Positions 32,660 to 41,145 of a stretch of 64,000 bases of DNA are shown here, one piece after another. Within the stretch, counting starts at the first letter, position 1. Each line of letters begins with the position of its first letter. The translations under genes were made by a program, and so were the position numbers. The stretch comes from Alteribacillus persepolensis (GTDB taxonomy: Bacteria > Bacillota > Bacilli > Bacillales > Marinococcaceae), in assembly GCF_900099605.1 (NCBI RefSeq), contig NZ_FNDK01000002.1, positions 1 through 64,000 on the forward strand. Direction: 5' to 3'. Under the pieces are notes generated by a model, which was not told the origin of the DNA, made no database searches, and worked only from the letters and a program-made list of their open reading frames with translations.

Positions 32660-33925
32660 ATGGTAGCTTTGTTTTTTGGAATGACTATTCTTTTGTTTTT
32701 ATTAGGTGTGCCGTTAGGAATTACGATTGGCATGTCGTCCATGCTCTACATACTATTTGCCGATATCACACCAATGATTGTTATACAACGGCTGTTTACT
32801 GGTATTGATGTTTCTTCCTTACTGGCAATCCCTTTCTTTATTCTAGCAGGAAACTTGATGTTAACAGGCGGCTTGGCCCAGCGGATTCTCGATTTAGCTA
32901 ATTCTGTACTAGGACGCAGTACAGGCGGTTTAGCATTAGTAACGGTTTTAGCTTGTATGTTTTTTGCTGCTATTTCGGGAAGTTCAATTGCAACAGCTGC
33001 AGCTTTAGGCACACTGATGATACCTGCAATGGTAGAGAAAGGATATGACCGTAACTTTGCTACAGCTGTCGTGTCGACAGCAAGTCCAATGGGGGTCATT
33101 ATCCCGCCAAGTGTAACATTAATTATCTATGGAAGCTTGGCAGGTGTCTCTATCTCTGATTTATATACAGCTGGAATCCCGGCCGGTATTATTGTCGGCG
33201 GAGCCTTATTGATTGTTACGTATCTCGTTTCCCGAAAAAAAGGGTACCGCGGCAGCGGAGAGCCGTTTGAATGGAAAACGTTTTGGAGCGCGCTGTTCCG
33301 GTCGTTGTGGGCCTTGGGAACTCCGGTTATTTTAATTGGCGGTGTCTTCTCTGGAATCTTCACGCCAACAGAGTCCGGGGTAGCAGCTGTCGTGTATGCT
33401 ATTTTGATTGGAATGTTTATTTACAAGGAATTGAACATAAAGGACTTCGGCAGAATCTTTTTAGATTCGGCCAAAACGACAGCGACTATTATGTTTATTA
33501 TTGCAAACGCTTCCCTTTTTGCATATGTACTGGCATATGAAAATATACCAAGTGCTCTCGTGTCAGGATTTTTGACCGTTTCTGAAAATCCAGTTGTCAT
33601 TTTATTAATTATTAACATTATTTTACTTATCTTTGGCATGTTTATGGATACCATTGCTATTTTAGTTATTGTTGTGCCAATGTTTTTGCCAGTGATTAAT
33701 GCGCTGGGGATCGATCCGGTGCTGTTTGGCATTATTGTGATTGTAAACACAGCGATTGGTATGTGTACACCACCATTTGGGGGCACATTGCTCGTAGCGA
33801 CGGATACGGCCAAAACAAAACTGTTTAACACAGCGTTTCGATCTGGATATTCTATTATGTCATTAATAGTTGCACTTTTGTTAATTACGTATATTCCTAT
33901 ATTAGTGATGTTCCCGTTATGGTAG
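32660..33925 (+). CDS. dctM: TRAP transporter large permease DctM
   Basis: A 421-residue protein with about 12 membrane segments that carries the sodium-driven transport. Family marks are AIPFFILAGNLMLTGGLAQR, FFAAISGSSIATAAALGTLM, ASPMGVIIPPS and NTAIGMCTPPFGGTLLVA. GAGGAGGTGA overlaps the end of dctQ and serves its ATG. It ends the LysR-linked operon. Confidence 0.92.
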   Translation: MVALFFGMTILLFLLGVPLGITIGMSSMLYILFADITPMIVIQRLFTGIDVSSLLAIPFFILAGNLMLTGGLAQRILDLANSVLGRSTGGLALVTVLACMFFAAISGSSIATAAALGTLMIPAMVEKGYDRNFATAVVSTASPMGVIIPPSVTLIIYGSLAGVSISDLYTAGIPAGIIVGGALLIVTYLVSRKKGYRGSGEPFEWKTFWSALFRSLWALGTPVILIGGVFSGIFTPTESGVAAVVYAILIGMFIYKELNIKDFGRIFLDSAKTTATIMFIIANASLFAYVLAYENIPSALVSGFLTVSENPVVILLIINIILLIFGMFMDTIAILVIVVPMFLPVINALGIDPVLFGIIVIVNTAIGMCTPPFGGTLLVATDTAKTKLFNTAFRSGYSIMSLIVALLLITYIPILVMFPLW

Positions 33926-33932
33926 TGCACAT

Positions 33933-33964
33933 TGGCTGTCCTTTTCACGAAGGGCAGCTTTTTA
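33933..33964 (+). terminator. Rho-independent terminator after dctM
   Basis: GGCTGTCCTT, 6-nt loop, AAGGGCAGC and TTTTT (one G-T pair in the stem). Confidence 0.65.
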
Positions 33965-33996
33965 CAAAGCAGGAGAGTGTAAATATTTAGCGTTTT

Positions 33997-34157
33997 CATT
34001 GTTTGGCATAAGTGCACATGATAAAGAGGAGCTTTTGCTAAAACCGTGAACGTCCTGTTCGCAGCACAAAAGTCAGCACCTCCTGTTAAAGCCAGTTCGG
34101 CGTTGTCACAGGAGGAGACGCTCTTAGTTTCTGATGTTTAAGGCGCTTATGCCTTTC
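33997..34157 (+). repeat. degenerate intergenic repeat, copy 1 of a tandem pair
   Basis: Starts CATTGTTTGGCATAAGTGC and ends AGGCGCTTATGCCTTTC, the start and end pattern of the copy that follows directly. The interior holds an inverted repeat CCTCCTGT (34079-34086) and ACAGGAGG (34108-34115). The type resembles the short non-coding repeats with GCGCC/GGCGC ends common in Bacillaceae. The region from 33965 to 34301 has no gene. Confidence 0.55.
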
Positions 34158-34284
34158 ATTGTCTAGCACAAGCGCCTACTCGCTCGAGGTTCCTTCGGTC
34201 CGTCCAGGGAAAGCAAAGAACAGCTTTCCGTATGGCCGGCCCTGCAGGACTTGTAACTCGTGGTCAAGGTGCTTGTGCCTTTCT
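34157..34284 (+). repeat. degenerate intergenic repeat, copy 2 of a tandem pair
   Basis: Starts CATTGTCTAGCACAAGCGCC, continues TACTCGCTCGAGGTTCCTTC, and ends GGTCAAGGTGCTTGTGCCTTTCT. It aligns over its whole length with the element at 59689-59805. The near-palindromic ends (AAGCGCC and GGTGCTT) would fold back. It lies just before the ribosome-binding site of the next gene, so it forms its 5' UTR. Confidence 0.65.
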
Positions 34285-34301
34285 AAAAAGGAGGTTTTCC
34301 G

Positions 34302-35210
34302 GTGAATAAGGTCACCATTATTGGCGGTGCTGGTACGCTGGGTTCGGCTTGTGCTTTTCAGCTGGCTGCGCATCCAGCCATTGATGAAATAGGCTTAATC
34401 GATGTGAATAAAAATCTTTTAGATAATCACGTGATGGATTTGCAAAATGCATATCCACATAAAGAGATATATCGTGGAGATAATCAAAATCTGGAAAATA
34501 CAGATATTGTTTTAATCACAGCCGGTATTCCCAACCGTAATAACGTTCAGTCCCGGCAGGAATTTTTAGACGGAAACATCCAATTGTTTCGCGAGTTTGG
34601 AACATCTATTAAAAAGTACGCGCCGGAAGCTCTCATTATCACTGCTTCAAATCCGGTAGATGTGTTGAATTATTATTTACATGAAGCGTTTCATTTCTCA
34701 CGCCGGCAGCTGATCGGCTATACGTTAAACGATTCGTTCCGCTTTGAATGGGCGATTCGGCGTGTACTGTCCTTTTCCCGTCATGATTACATTGAAGCTA
34801 GTGTACTTGGCGAGCACGGAGACGCTCAAGTTCCAGTGTTCAGCCGGGTGAAACGAAACAATGAACCTTTTTCGGTTGACGCTTTTGATCAACAAAAAAT
34901 CCGGCAGATGCTGCAAACATGGTTTCAAGATTTTAACCAATTAAACGTCAATCGAACGACGGGGTGGACGACTGCTTATGGAATAGGAGTGCTCGTCGAT
35001 AAACTGCTGCAAGATAATGGACAAGATACCATCGCTTCGAGTGTGTTGCAAGGAGAGTACGGCGTAAGCCACGTTAGTTTGGGCGTGCCGGTAACAGTGA
35101 ATAAACAAGGTATACAACAAGTTCATGAATGGATGTTGTCCAGTGAAGAAGCCGAGCGTTTTCAGCGGGCAAAAGATGCGGTAGCGTCTCTGATCAGAAA
35201 TTACATATAA
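34302..35210 (+). CDS. lactate/malate dehydrogenase-family protein
   Basis: A 302-residue NAD-dependent 2-hydroxyacid dehydrogenase of the LDH/MDH fold. The nucleotide motif is IIGGAGTLGSA with Asp34 at the end of beta 2, favouring NAD. Catalytic His172 (GEHGDAQVPVFS), Asp144 and substrate-binding Arg147 (LNDSFRF) are present. The loop residue pair Arg79/Arg85 resembles malate rather than lactate dehydrogenase, but the insert there and the LNDSFRFEW segment are unlike housekeeping enzymes. GTG 34302 follows AAAAAGGAGG. With the ketopantoate-reductase-like gene it forms a two-gene unit, so it is probably a specialised dehydrogenase for an unusual 2-hydroxy acid. Confidence 0.8.
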   Translation: MNKVTIIGGAGTLGSACAFQLAAHPAIDEIGLIDVNKNLLDNHVMDLQNAYPHKEIYRGDNQNLENTDIVLITAGIPNRNNVQSRQEFLDGNIQLFREFGTSIKKYAPEALIITASNPVDVLNYYLHEAFHFSRRQLIGYTLNDSFRFEWAIRRVLSFSRHDYIEASVLGEHGDAQVPVFSRVKRNNEPFSVDAFDQQKIRQMLQTWFQDFNQLNVNRTTGWTTAYGIGVLVDKLLQDNGQDTIASSVLQGEYGVSHVSLGVPVTVNKQGIQQVHEWMLSSEEAERFQRAKDAVASLIRNYI

Positions 35211-35223
35211 GGGGGCATCTGTA

Positions 35224-36156
35224 GTGAAGATAGCAATTGCTGGTGCGGGAGCAATGGGCAGCCGTTTTGGGTTTATGCTTCATAGTGCAGGCAATGACGT
35301 GGTACTGCTGGATATGTGGCAGGAGCATGTCCGCGCCATTCAAAACAAAGGATTAGAAGTAGTGCATGACAGCGGGCAAGAAACCATAACGATAGAAGCG
35401 AGTCATCCACGTGATTATTACGGCAAGCCGGATGTTTTCATTCTTTTTACAAAAGCGATGCAAACAGAAGACATGCTTTGTAAATGCCAGCATTTACTCG
35501 GGGCGGATGTCAAGGTTCTGACGTTGCAAAACGGTCTTGGGAATATTGACGTCATTGAACAAAGAATGCCAAAAGAAAACATATTTGCGGGCGTAACAAC
35601 GTTTGCTGCTAAGCTGTTAAAGCCGGGACAAGTAGAAGCATTGGGCTCTGGAGATACAGAAATAATGCAAATATATGGAAATGATACAGAAGCTTTGTTA
35701 CATCTTATTGATACATTTAATCATGCCAATATCCATGCGGCACTATCACAAGACGTGATGAAAAGTATTTGGCAGAAAGCCGCCTTTAACTCTGTGCTGA
35801 ATCCGTTATGTACATTAATGCAAAATACGGTTGCCGCCATAGGAGGGTACTCTCGCATTGATCAATTAATCGAGCCGCTGGTAGAGGAGATCATTACCGT
35901 GGCAAAAGCAGAAGAAGTGATATTAGAGAAAGAGAACATGCTGCGTATGATACGCGGCGTCTTTGATCCTTCTATGTCCGGACATCATATGTCTTCTATG
36001 TACCATGACGTGAAAAATGGCCGAAAAACAGAGGTTGATTTTTTAAATGGTGCGATTGTGGAAAAAGCACAGCGTTATCATATTGATGTTCCATATAATC
36101 ACATGCTGTACCACCTTATTTCTATGCTTGAAGAAACCGCACCATCGTATGCATAA
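35224..36156 (+). CDS. ketopantoate reductase (PanE/ApbA)-family protein
   Basis: A 310-residue NAD(P)-dependent reductase. It starts with IAGAGAMGSRFGFML, then shows VFILFTKAMQTEDM and LTLQNGLGNIDVI. The catalytic Lys is in MKSIWQKAAFNSVLNPLCTL, and GHHMSSMYHDVKNGRKTEVD with Glu is at the C-terminus, all typical of the family. Bacilli usually encode PanE elsewhere; here it is 13 bp after an LDH/MDH-like gene, so a catabolic 2-oxo/2-hydroxy-acid reaction is more likely than pantothenate synthesis. GTG 35224 is preceded by AAGGGGG. Confidence 0.83.
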   Translation: MKIAIAGAGAMGSRFGFMLHSAGNDVVLLDMWQEHVRAIQNKGLEVVHDSGQETITIEASHPRDYYGKPDVFILFTKAMQTEDMLCKCQHLLGADVKVLTLQNGLGNIDVIEQRMPKENIFAGVTTFAAKLLKPGQVEALGSGDTEIMQIYGNDTEALLHLIDTFNHANIHAALSQDVMKSIWQKAAFNSVLNPLCTLMQNTVAAIGGYSRIDQLIEPLVEEIITVAKAEEVILEKENMLRMIRGVFDPSMSGHHMSSMYHDVKNGRKTEVDFLNGAIVEKAQRYHIDVPYNHMLYHLISMLEETAPSYA

Positions 36157-36170
36157 CTCCTATTGTAGCA

Positions 36171-36208
36171 CCCAGCCTTACTCATTTCACGGAGAAGGCT
36201 GGTTTTTT
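36171..36208. terminator. Rho-independent terminator between convergent genes
   Basis: CCCAGCCTT, loop, AAGGCTGG followed by TTTTTTATTT on the plus strand. It separates the PanE-like gene from the convergent IclR gene. Confidence 0.75.
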
Positions 36209-36213
36209 ATTTG

Positions 36214-36987
36214 TTATGTGTGAGAGGTCTCCAAAAAGCTGGACATTTCCATGCCTTTTTGCTTTATAAATTGTGTCATTGGATCATCCAGTGTTTGTGG
36301 AATGCGGTGGGTGAAACCAACAACAGTAACTGTTCCAACAACAAACTGATTGAAATTTAAAATTGGTACGGCTACCGAAGAAACGGATGGAGTAATTGGT
36401 TCACTGGCAAACGCAACACGATGTTGCTCAATATGCGCTTGATCGGTTAACAGTTCCTCTTGCTGCGTCTTGTCTAATTTAGCAAACTCTTCTTTTTTCC
36501 ACTCTTCCATTATTTCCGTTGGATACGTGTATACTAGTTTGCCAGTAGAAGAAAACAGAGGAAGCCGTGTTCCGATTTGTGCACCGACATTTAACGTTTG
36601 TGTATTATGCAGCATTTTTACAACCAGTGGTCCTTGTTCTGTATTACAAGCGTAAAGAACCGTTTCATTTGTTTCATCGCGAAGCTGTTTTAAATAAGGG
36701 GTAATTTGTTCAATAATATTTTCTTGGTCAATTGCTTGAAAGCCGTACTCAGCCAGCTTTGGTCCAATGAAGTATTCTCCGCTGAATGGGTTTCGATGCA
36801 GCATGCCAAGTGCTGTTAACGTATTTAAATATTTATAAAGGTTATTTTTGGAAATAGAAAGTTCTTTGTAAATGTCATTATATTTAAGCGGCCTATTTTT
36901 TTGCGAAATGACTTCAATAATGGACAAGCCAACTTGAAGGGATTGAATCATTTCGGCTTTTTTGAATGTTTTTTTCGTGTAGTCCAA
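36214..36987 (-). CDS. IclR-family transcriptional regulator of the gentisate cluster
   Basis: A 257-residue IclR protein. The N-terminal winged helix reads NDIYKELSISKNNLYKYLNT, followed by the linker and the effector domain (TNETVLYACNTEQGPLVVKM; TGKLVYTYP; SVAVPILNFNQFVVGTVTV). TTG 36987-36985 is used as the start because AAAGGAGGG lies 8 nt upstream. It is divergent from the TRAP/gentisate genes, with a 9-bp-arm palindrome between. A related site lies at the FAH promoter at 40.09 kb, so it probably senses 3-hydroxybenzoate or gentisate. Confidence 0.85.
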   Translation of the reverse strand: MDYTKKTFKKAEMIQSLQVGLSIIEVISQKNRPLKYNDIYKELSISKNNLYKYLNTLTALGMLHRNPFSGEYFIGPKLAEYGFQAIDQENIIEQITPYLKQLRDETNETVLYACNTEQGPLVVKMLHNTQTLNVGAQIGTRLPLFSSTGKLVYTYPTEIMEEWKKEEFAKLDKTQQEELLTDQAHIEQHRVAFASEPITPSVSSVAVPILNFNQFVVGTVTVVGFTHRIPQTLDDPMTQFIKQKGMEMSSFLETSHT

Positions 36988-37056
36988 GCCCTGTTCCCTC
37001 CTTTCACTTCATGGTAGCATATCATGAATCTGTTCATCGTGATATGCAAAAATAGA

Positions 37057-37117
37057 TTGACATTTGGAAGGGGTTACATATACCCTATTTTATATAGTGT
37101 ACTAATTTCACTATATA
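37057..37117 (+). promoter_or_regulatory. divergent promoter with IclR-type palindrome
   Basis: A -35 TTGACA (37057-37062) is followed after 18 bp by a weak -10 (TACCCT). A perfect inverted repeat lies downstream: TATATAGTG (37091-37099), 9 bp, CACTATATA (37109-37117). It covers the expected transcription start of the TRAP operon and is the best operator candidate for the adjacent IclR protein. Confidence 0.6.
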
Positions 37118-37158
37118 GTCAATGAAGAATCGCAGCCGTATGAACAGGAGGGGAACAC

Positions 37159-38196
37159 ATGAAACGATTACTACACGGTAGCGTGCTGCTTTTTTTAACA
37201 ACGATGACACTTGTTGGATGTAGTTTTTCTTCGTCTGTTGACAATGAAACAAATGAATCCAATGAAGAGGGGATCAAAGAAAGAAACTTTGTAACCGCTC
37301 ACATCGTGCCTGAAGGACATGTCTGGCATCAAAGCTTGCTTGTTCTTGAAGAAGAAGTGGCCGAGGCAACGGACGGGAAGTGGACATTTGATTATTACCC
37401 GCAAGGAACATTAGGGAATCAAAACGATATGTATCAGCAATTACAAGTAGGTTCAATTGACTTATCGGTGTTGGTTGGGGCTGAACTTAACAGTCACTCT
37501 GAAGCTTTCGCATCTTGGACTATGCCTTTTATTATGCGTAACCATGAAGATGCTTTTGAAATGGCTCAAACAGAAGAAGCCCACGCTCTTTTTGAAACAC
37601 TCGATCAAGTAGAAGGCAAAGGGTATTTTTTCGCAGGCATGCGCCATGTGCTGGCAAAGAATGGCCCAATTGAATCGATAGAAGATTTACAAGGTGTGCC
37701 TCTTCGGATCAGTCCGAGCCCAGCTATTACTGATTTTTGGCAAGAAGCCGGGGCAGGCCCTACACCGGTTCCAGCGGCTGACTTGTATACCTCCTTTCAA
37801 ACGGGAGTAGTGGATGCCATTGATATTGACCTGGATTTGATGATGAATAACGCCTACAACGATATTGGGAGTTATTTTACTCCACTGAACCACATGACGT
37901 GGCCAGGGACAGTTTTATTGAACGAACAACTATGGAACGACTTTAGTGAAGAAGAAAAAGAAATATTTAATAACGCACTAGAAAAAGCCATTGCTGCAAA
38001 TAAAGAAATGGTAATTCAAATGGAACAAGATTATATGCAAGATTTTGAAGAACAAGGCGGAACAATCAGTAACATTGAAAATCTTGATCCCTTTTATGAA
38101 GTGGCCGAGAAAGTTCATAAGGATTATGGAGAGAGAAACGATTATATACAAGATTTCATAGATAAAGCCAAAGAAATCTCAGAATATGACCGCTAG
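37159..38196 (+). CDS. dctP: TRAP transporter substrate-binding lipoprotein DctP (gentisate cluster)
   Basis: A 345-residue lipoprotein with a lipobox (LVGCSF) after a short signal peptide. The DctP fold is marked by HIVPEGHVWHQSLLVLEEEV, the Arg-containing strand GVPLRISPSPAI, and YTSFQTGVVDAIDIDLDLMM. It is only distantly like the protein at 31048. Position at the head of the IclR-controlled gentisate cluster suggests that it binds 3-hydroxybenzoate or gentisate. GGAGGGG precedes the ATG. Confidence 0.88.
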   Translation: MKRLLHGSVLLFLTTMTLVGCSFSSSVDNETNESNEEGIKERNFVTAHIVPEGHVWHQSLLVLEEEVAEATDGKWTFDYYPQGTLGNQNDMYQQLQVGSIDLSVLVGAELNSHSEAFASWTMPFIMRNHEDAFEMAQTEEAHALFETLDQVEGKGYFFAGMRHVLAKNGPIESIEDLQGVPLRISPSPAITDFWQEAGAGPTPVPAADLYTSFQTGVVDAIDIDLDLMMNNAYNDIGSYFTPLNHMTWPGTVLLNEQLWNDFSEEEKEIFNNALEKAIAANKEMVIQMEQDYMQDFEEQGGTISNIENLDPFYEVAEKVHKDYGERNDYIQDFIDKAKEISEYDR

Positions 38197-38210
38197 GAGT
38201 GAGACAAGCC

Positions 38211-38744
38211 ATGGTGCATCACATCGATCGCTGGTTTCAACGCTTTATAAAAGGTATGTCCAAAGCAGTAGAAGTCATTTGTATGATTAGCGTCGGAGCA
38301 ATAGCAGTCGTTACGATTTTAGCTTTTGTTTCGAGATATATTTTGCAAAGTCCCATCATCGGAACAGATGAGATAGCTCTGTATTTGTTAGTGTGGATAA
38401 CATTACTTGGAGCAGCTTTAGGTATTCATAAAAATGACATGGTCGCATTGACACTGGTAAAAGACAGAATGAACGGTAAAAGCCTGACCGTTTTAAATAT
38501 CATTTTGCAGTTGATTATCTTTTTGTTTTCTCTTTTAGGGTTATGGTTTGGAACGATATGGCTGTTATCGTCCAGCATTTTGGAAGCCGTATCCGCGTCA
38601 TTGGAAATACCGCTGTGGATACCGTTTATGATTTTTCCAGTGTCCATGTTAATTATGGCCGTTTTTTCCCTTAACAATATAATAAAACAATTGAAAAACA
38701 GAGAGGTTTCAGCCAGTGAAGCAGGAGAGGGGGAATCAACATGA
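38211..38744 (+). CDS. dctQ: TRAP transporter small permease DctQ (gentisate cluster)
   Basis: A 177-residue four-helix protein with SRYILQSPIIGTDEIALYLL and GAALGIHKNDMVALTL, typical of DctQ. ATG 38211 (MVHH) is preferred over an earlier GTG at 38199 that overlaps the ribosome-binding site TAGGAGTGAG. It is 14 bp after dctP and overlaps dctM by 4 bp. Confidence 0.86.
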   Translation: MVHHIDRWFQRFIKGMSKAVEVICMISVGAIAVVTILAFVSRYILQSPIIGTDEIALYLLVWITLLGAALGIHKNDMVALTLVKDRMNGKSLTVLNIILQLIIFLFSLLGLWFGTIWLLSSSILEAVSASLEIPLWIPFMIFPVSMLIMAVFSLNNIIKQLKNREVSASEAGEGEST

Positions 38745-40018
38745 TACTAGGTTTTATCGCAGTTTTTGCTGTACTGCTTCTTATTGGTTTGCCGATTGCC
38801 TATGTTCTGGGCGTCTCGACTGTTTTTTACATTTTTCAAACAGACAACCTTGAGCTGCTGCTTTCGATACCGCAGCGTATGACCGGTGGTATTCAAAACT
38901 ATGGGCTGCTGGCTATTCCTTTATTTGTTTTAGCCGGTGAATTAATGAACAAAGGCGGCATTACGACAAGGCTGATACGATTTGCCAAAGACATGGTCGG
39001 ACATTTCAGAGGCGGTTTGGCTTACGTAAACGTTGTGACAAATATGTTTTTAGCCTCTATTATTGGTTCAGCTAATGCACAGACTGCTATGATGAGCCGT
39101 ATTATGGTGCCTGAAATGGAAAAAGAAGGCTACAACAAAGAATTCAGTACGGCACTAACATCAGCGTCATCATTGCTTGGGCCGATTATACCGCCAAGTT
39201 TGCTGTTTATTATTTATGGTGTTACGGCAGAAGTGTCGATTGGAAACATGTTTATTGGCGGGATAATCCCCGGCATTTTACTGACGATTGGGTTTGTTAT
39301 ACTGATTTCTTTTATGGCTGTAAAGGAAAATTTTCCTAAACATAATCGTGTGAAAGTTCAAGAATTGATAAAAGCATTCTTTGTGGCGCTTCCTTCACTT
39401 AGTATTCCGTTCATTATTATCTTTGGGATACTAAGCGGCATGTTCACGCCGACAGAGTCTGCCGCAGCAGCCAGTTTTTTAGCGATGGTCATTGGTGGCG
39501 GACTGTATAAAGAATTAAAGATAAAAGATTTTCCGAAAATCTTTTTAAACACGGCGATGTACACGTCGATTGTGACGTTTATTATTGCGATGGCTACGAT
39601 CTTTGGATGGGTTCTGTCGTTTGAACAAGTGCCGCAGCAGCTATCGGAATTTATGGTATCACTAACAGATAACGTGTACGTATTCCTATTTATCTGTATT
39701 ATTTTGTTCCTTCTAGTAGGCATGGTTATTGAAGGAATGGCTGCCGTTATTATTTTGGTGCCAATTTTGCTTCCAGTAGCAGTGAATTATGGCATTGACC
39801 CTATTCAGTTTGGGATTATTATGTCTATTAATCTAGCGATTGGCTTAATCACGCCGCCTGTTGGAACTGTGTTATTTATCGCATCATCTATTACAAAAGT
39901 AAAATTTGAAACACTGGCGAAGTACGTTATTCCATTTGTCCTGGTTGCGTTAATAGCGCTTCTTATCATTGCATATGTGCCAGCTGTTACGACATGGCTG
40001 CCAAGCTTATGGCTGTAA
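38741..40018 (+). CDS. dctM: TRAP transporter large permease DctM (gentisate cluster)
   Basis: A 425-residue, about 12-segment membrane protein: LAIPLFVLAGELMNKGGITT, FLASIIGSANAQTAMMSRIM, LLGPIIPPSLLFIIYG and INLAIGLITPPVGTVLFIAS. Its ATG overlaps the dctQ stop (ATGA). Together with the two genes upstream it forms a sodium-coupled acid importer. Confidence 0.92.
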   Translation: MILGFIAVFAVLLLIGLPIAYVLGVSTVFYIFQTDNLELLLSIPQRMTGGIQNYGLLAIPLFVLAGELMNKGGITTRLIRFAKDMVGHFRGGLAYVNVVTNMFLASIIGSANAQTAMMSRIMVPEMEKEGYNKEFSTALTSASSLLGPIIPPSLLFIIYGVTAEVSIGNMFIGGIIPGILLTIGFVILISFMAVKENFPKHNRVKVQELIKAFFVALPSLSIPFIIIFGILSGMFTPTESAAAASFLAMVIGGGLYKELKIKDFPKIFLNTAMYTSIVTFIIAMATIFGWVLSFEQVPQQLSEFMVSLTDNVYVFLFICIILFLLVGMVIEGMAAVIILVPILLPVAVNYGIDPIQFGIIMSINLAIGLITPPVGTVLFIASSITKVKFETLAKYVIPFVLVALIALLIIAYVPAVTTWLPSLWL

Positions 40019-40037
40019 ATTTATTGTCTAAAACCAG

Positions 40038-40092
40038 TTGACAAAATTGTAAAACAATGAAATACTCTAAATAGTAAAATTAGTTCACTATT
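40038..40092 (+). promoter_or_regulatory. promoter and candidate IclR operator of the gentisate genes
   Basis: A perfect -35 TTGACA (40038-40043), 17 bp spacer and -10 AATACT (40061-40066). Downstream is AATAGT (40070-40075), 11 bp, ACTATT (40087-40092), a palindrome whose right arm shares TTCACTAT with the site at 37109. It gives the three enzymes their own promoter, separate from the TRAP operon. Confidence 0.6.
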
Positions 40093-40113
40093 CCGATGAA
40101 AGGTGGAAGGTTC

Positions 40114-41079
40114 ATGAAATTAGTAATGTTTCAGTTGAAAAGTGAAGAAAAAGAAAATCAACGCATCGGTGTTGTAGAAAACGATGTTGTTGTTGATTTG
40201 CAAAAAGCATATGCAGCACTATTAAAGGACGGAGGAAGCGTACGCGCAGAGGAAATGGCCAAGACGGTTTTCCCTTCTGAAACAGCGGAATTCTTAAAAG
40301 GCGGCGAGAAAAGCCTGGAAGAAGCTAAGTATGTTTTAAGCAGCGTTGAAAACGCTTCAGACGAATGGAAGAAACAGTGCACATTCCCACGAGATGAAGT
40401 GAAGCTTAACGCACCAGTTCAAGCGCCGCAAAAAATTCTCTGCGTTGGTCACAACTATCGTGAACATATTTTGGAAATGGGACGTGACTTGCCAGAATAT
40501 CCAGTGTCCTTTGCGAAATTTGCGAATACAATTATCGGACCAGAAGACGATATTCCAAAGTATGACATTTCGGATCAATTGGACTATGAAGCAGAATTTG
40601 CCATCGTTATCGGAAAACGAGCTTGCAACGTGAAAAAAGAAGACGCGCTTGATTATGTAGCAGGTTATACTGTTGCCAATGACGTAACATATCGTGACTT
40701 GCAAAGAAGAACGTTACAGTGGCTGCAAGGTAAATCTGTAGACGGAACAGCACCACTAGGTCCTTGGCTTGTAACATCCGATGAGCTTACTGATCCTTCT
40801 AATCTAGAAATCTCTCTATCTGTAAATGGAGAAGAAAGACAACGTTCCAATACGAAAAACCTTGTGTTCAGCGTAGAAGATCTCGTCGAATTCTTCTCTG
40901 GTCTTATGACTCTTGAACCAGGCGACGTCATTCTTTCCGGAACACCTGGCGGCGTAGGATTTGCAAGAGATCCGAAAACATTTATGAAAGACGGAGATGT
41001 CTGCACAGTAAACATCGATTCTGTAGGTACATTGGAAAACCGTGTCAAGGCAGCGAAAAGAGCCGAAGTGAAATTGTAA
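40114..41079 (+). CDS. FAH-family hydrolase, probable fumarylpyruvate/acylpyruvate hydrolase
   Basis: A 321-residue FAH-fold enzyme. It has metal ligands Glu-x-Glu in DYEAEFAIVIG and Asp in VANDVTYRD, plus QGKSVDGTAPLGPW and LSGTPGGVGFARDPKTF near the C-terminus. In the gentisate pathway such enzymes split fumarylpyruvate (or maleylpyruvate) into pyruvate and fumarate (or maleate). It is followed by the ring hydroxylase and gentisate dioxygenase, which makes this role likely. ATG 40114 is chosen because AGGTGGAAGG precedes it; an upstream in-frame start would lie next to the palindrome. Confidence 0.87.
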   Translation: MKLVMFQLKSEEKENQRIGVVENDVVVDLQKAYAALLKDGGSVRAEEMAKTVFPSETAEFLKGGEKSLEEAKYVLSSVENASDEWKKQCTFPRDEVKLNAPVQAPQKILCVGHNYREHILEMGRDLPEYPVSFAKFANTIIGPEDDIPKYDISDQLDYEAEFAIVIGKRACNVKKEDALDYVAGYTVANDVTYRDLQRRTLQWLQGKSVDGTAPLGPWLVTSDELTDPSNLEISLSVNGEERQRSNTKNLVFSVEDLVEFFSGLMTLEPGDVILSGTPGGVGFARDPKTFMKDGDVCTVNIDSVGTLENRVKAAKRAEVKL

Positions 41080-41145
41080 TCGCGTTCATATTTTTTAATA
41101 AAACAGCAAGAGAGTATTCAAAACTATCACAAAGAGGTGTCACGT

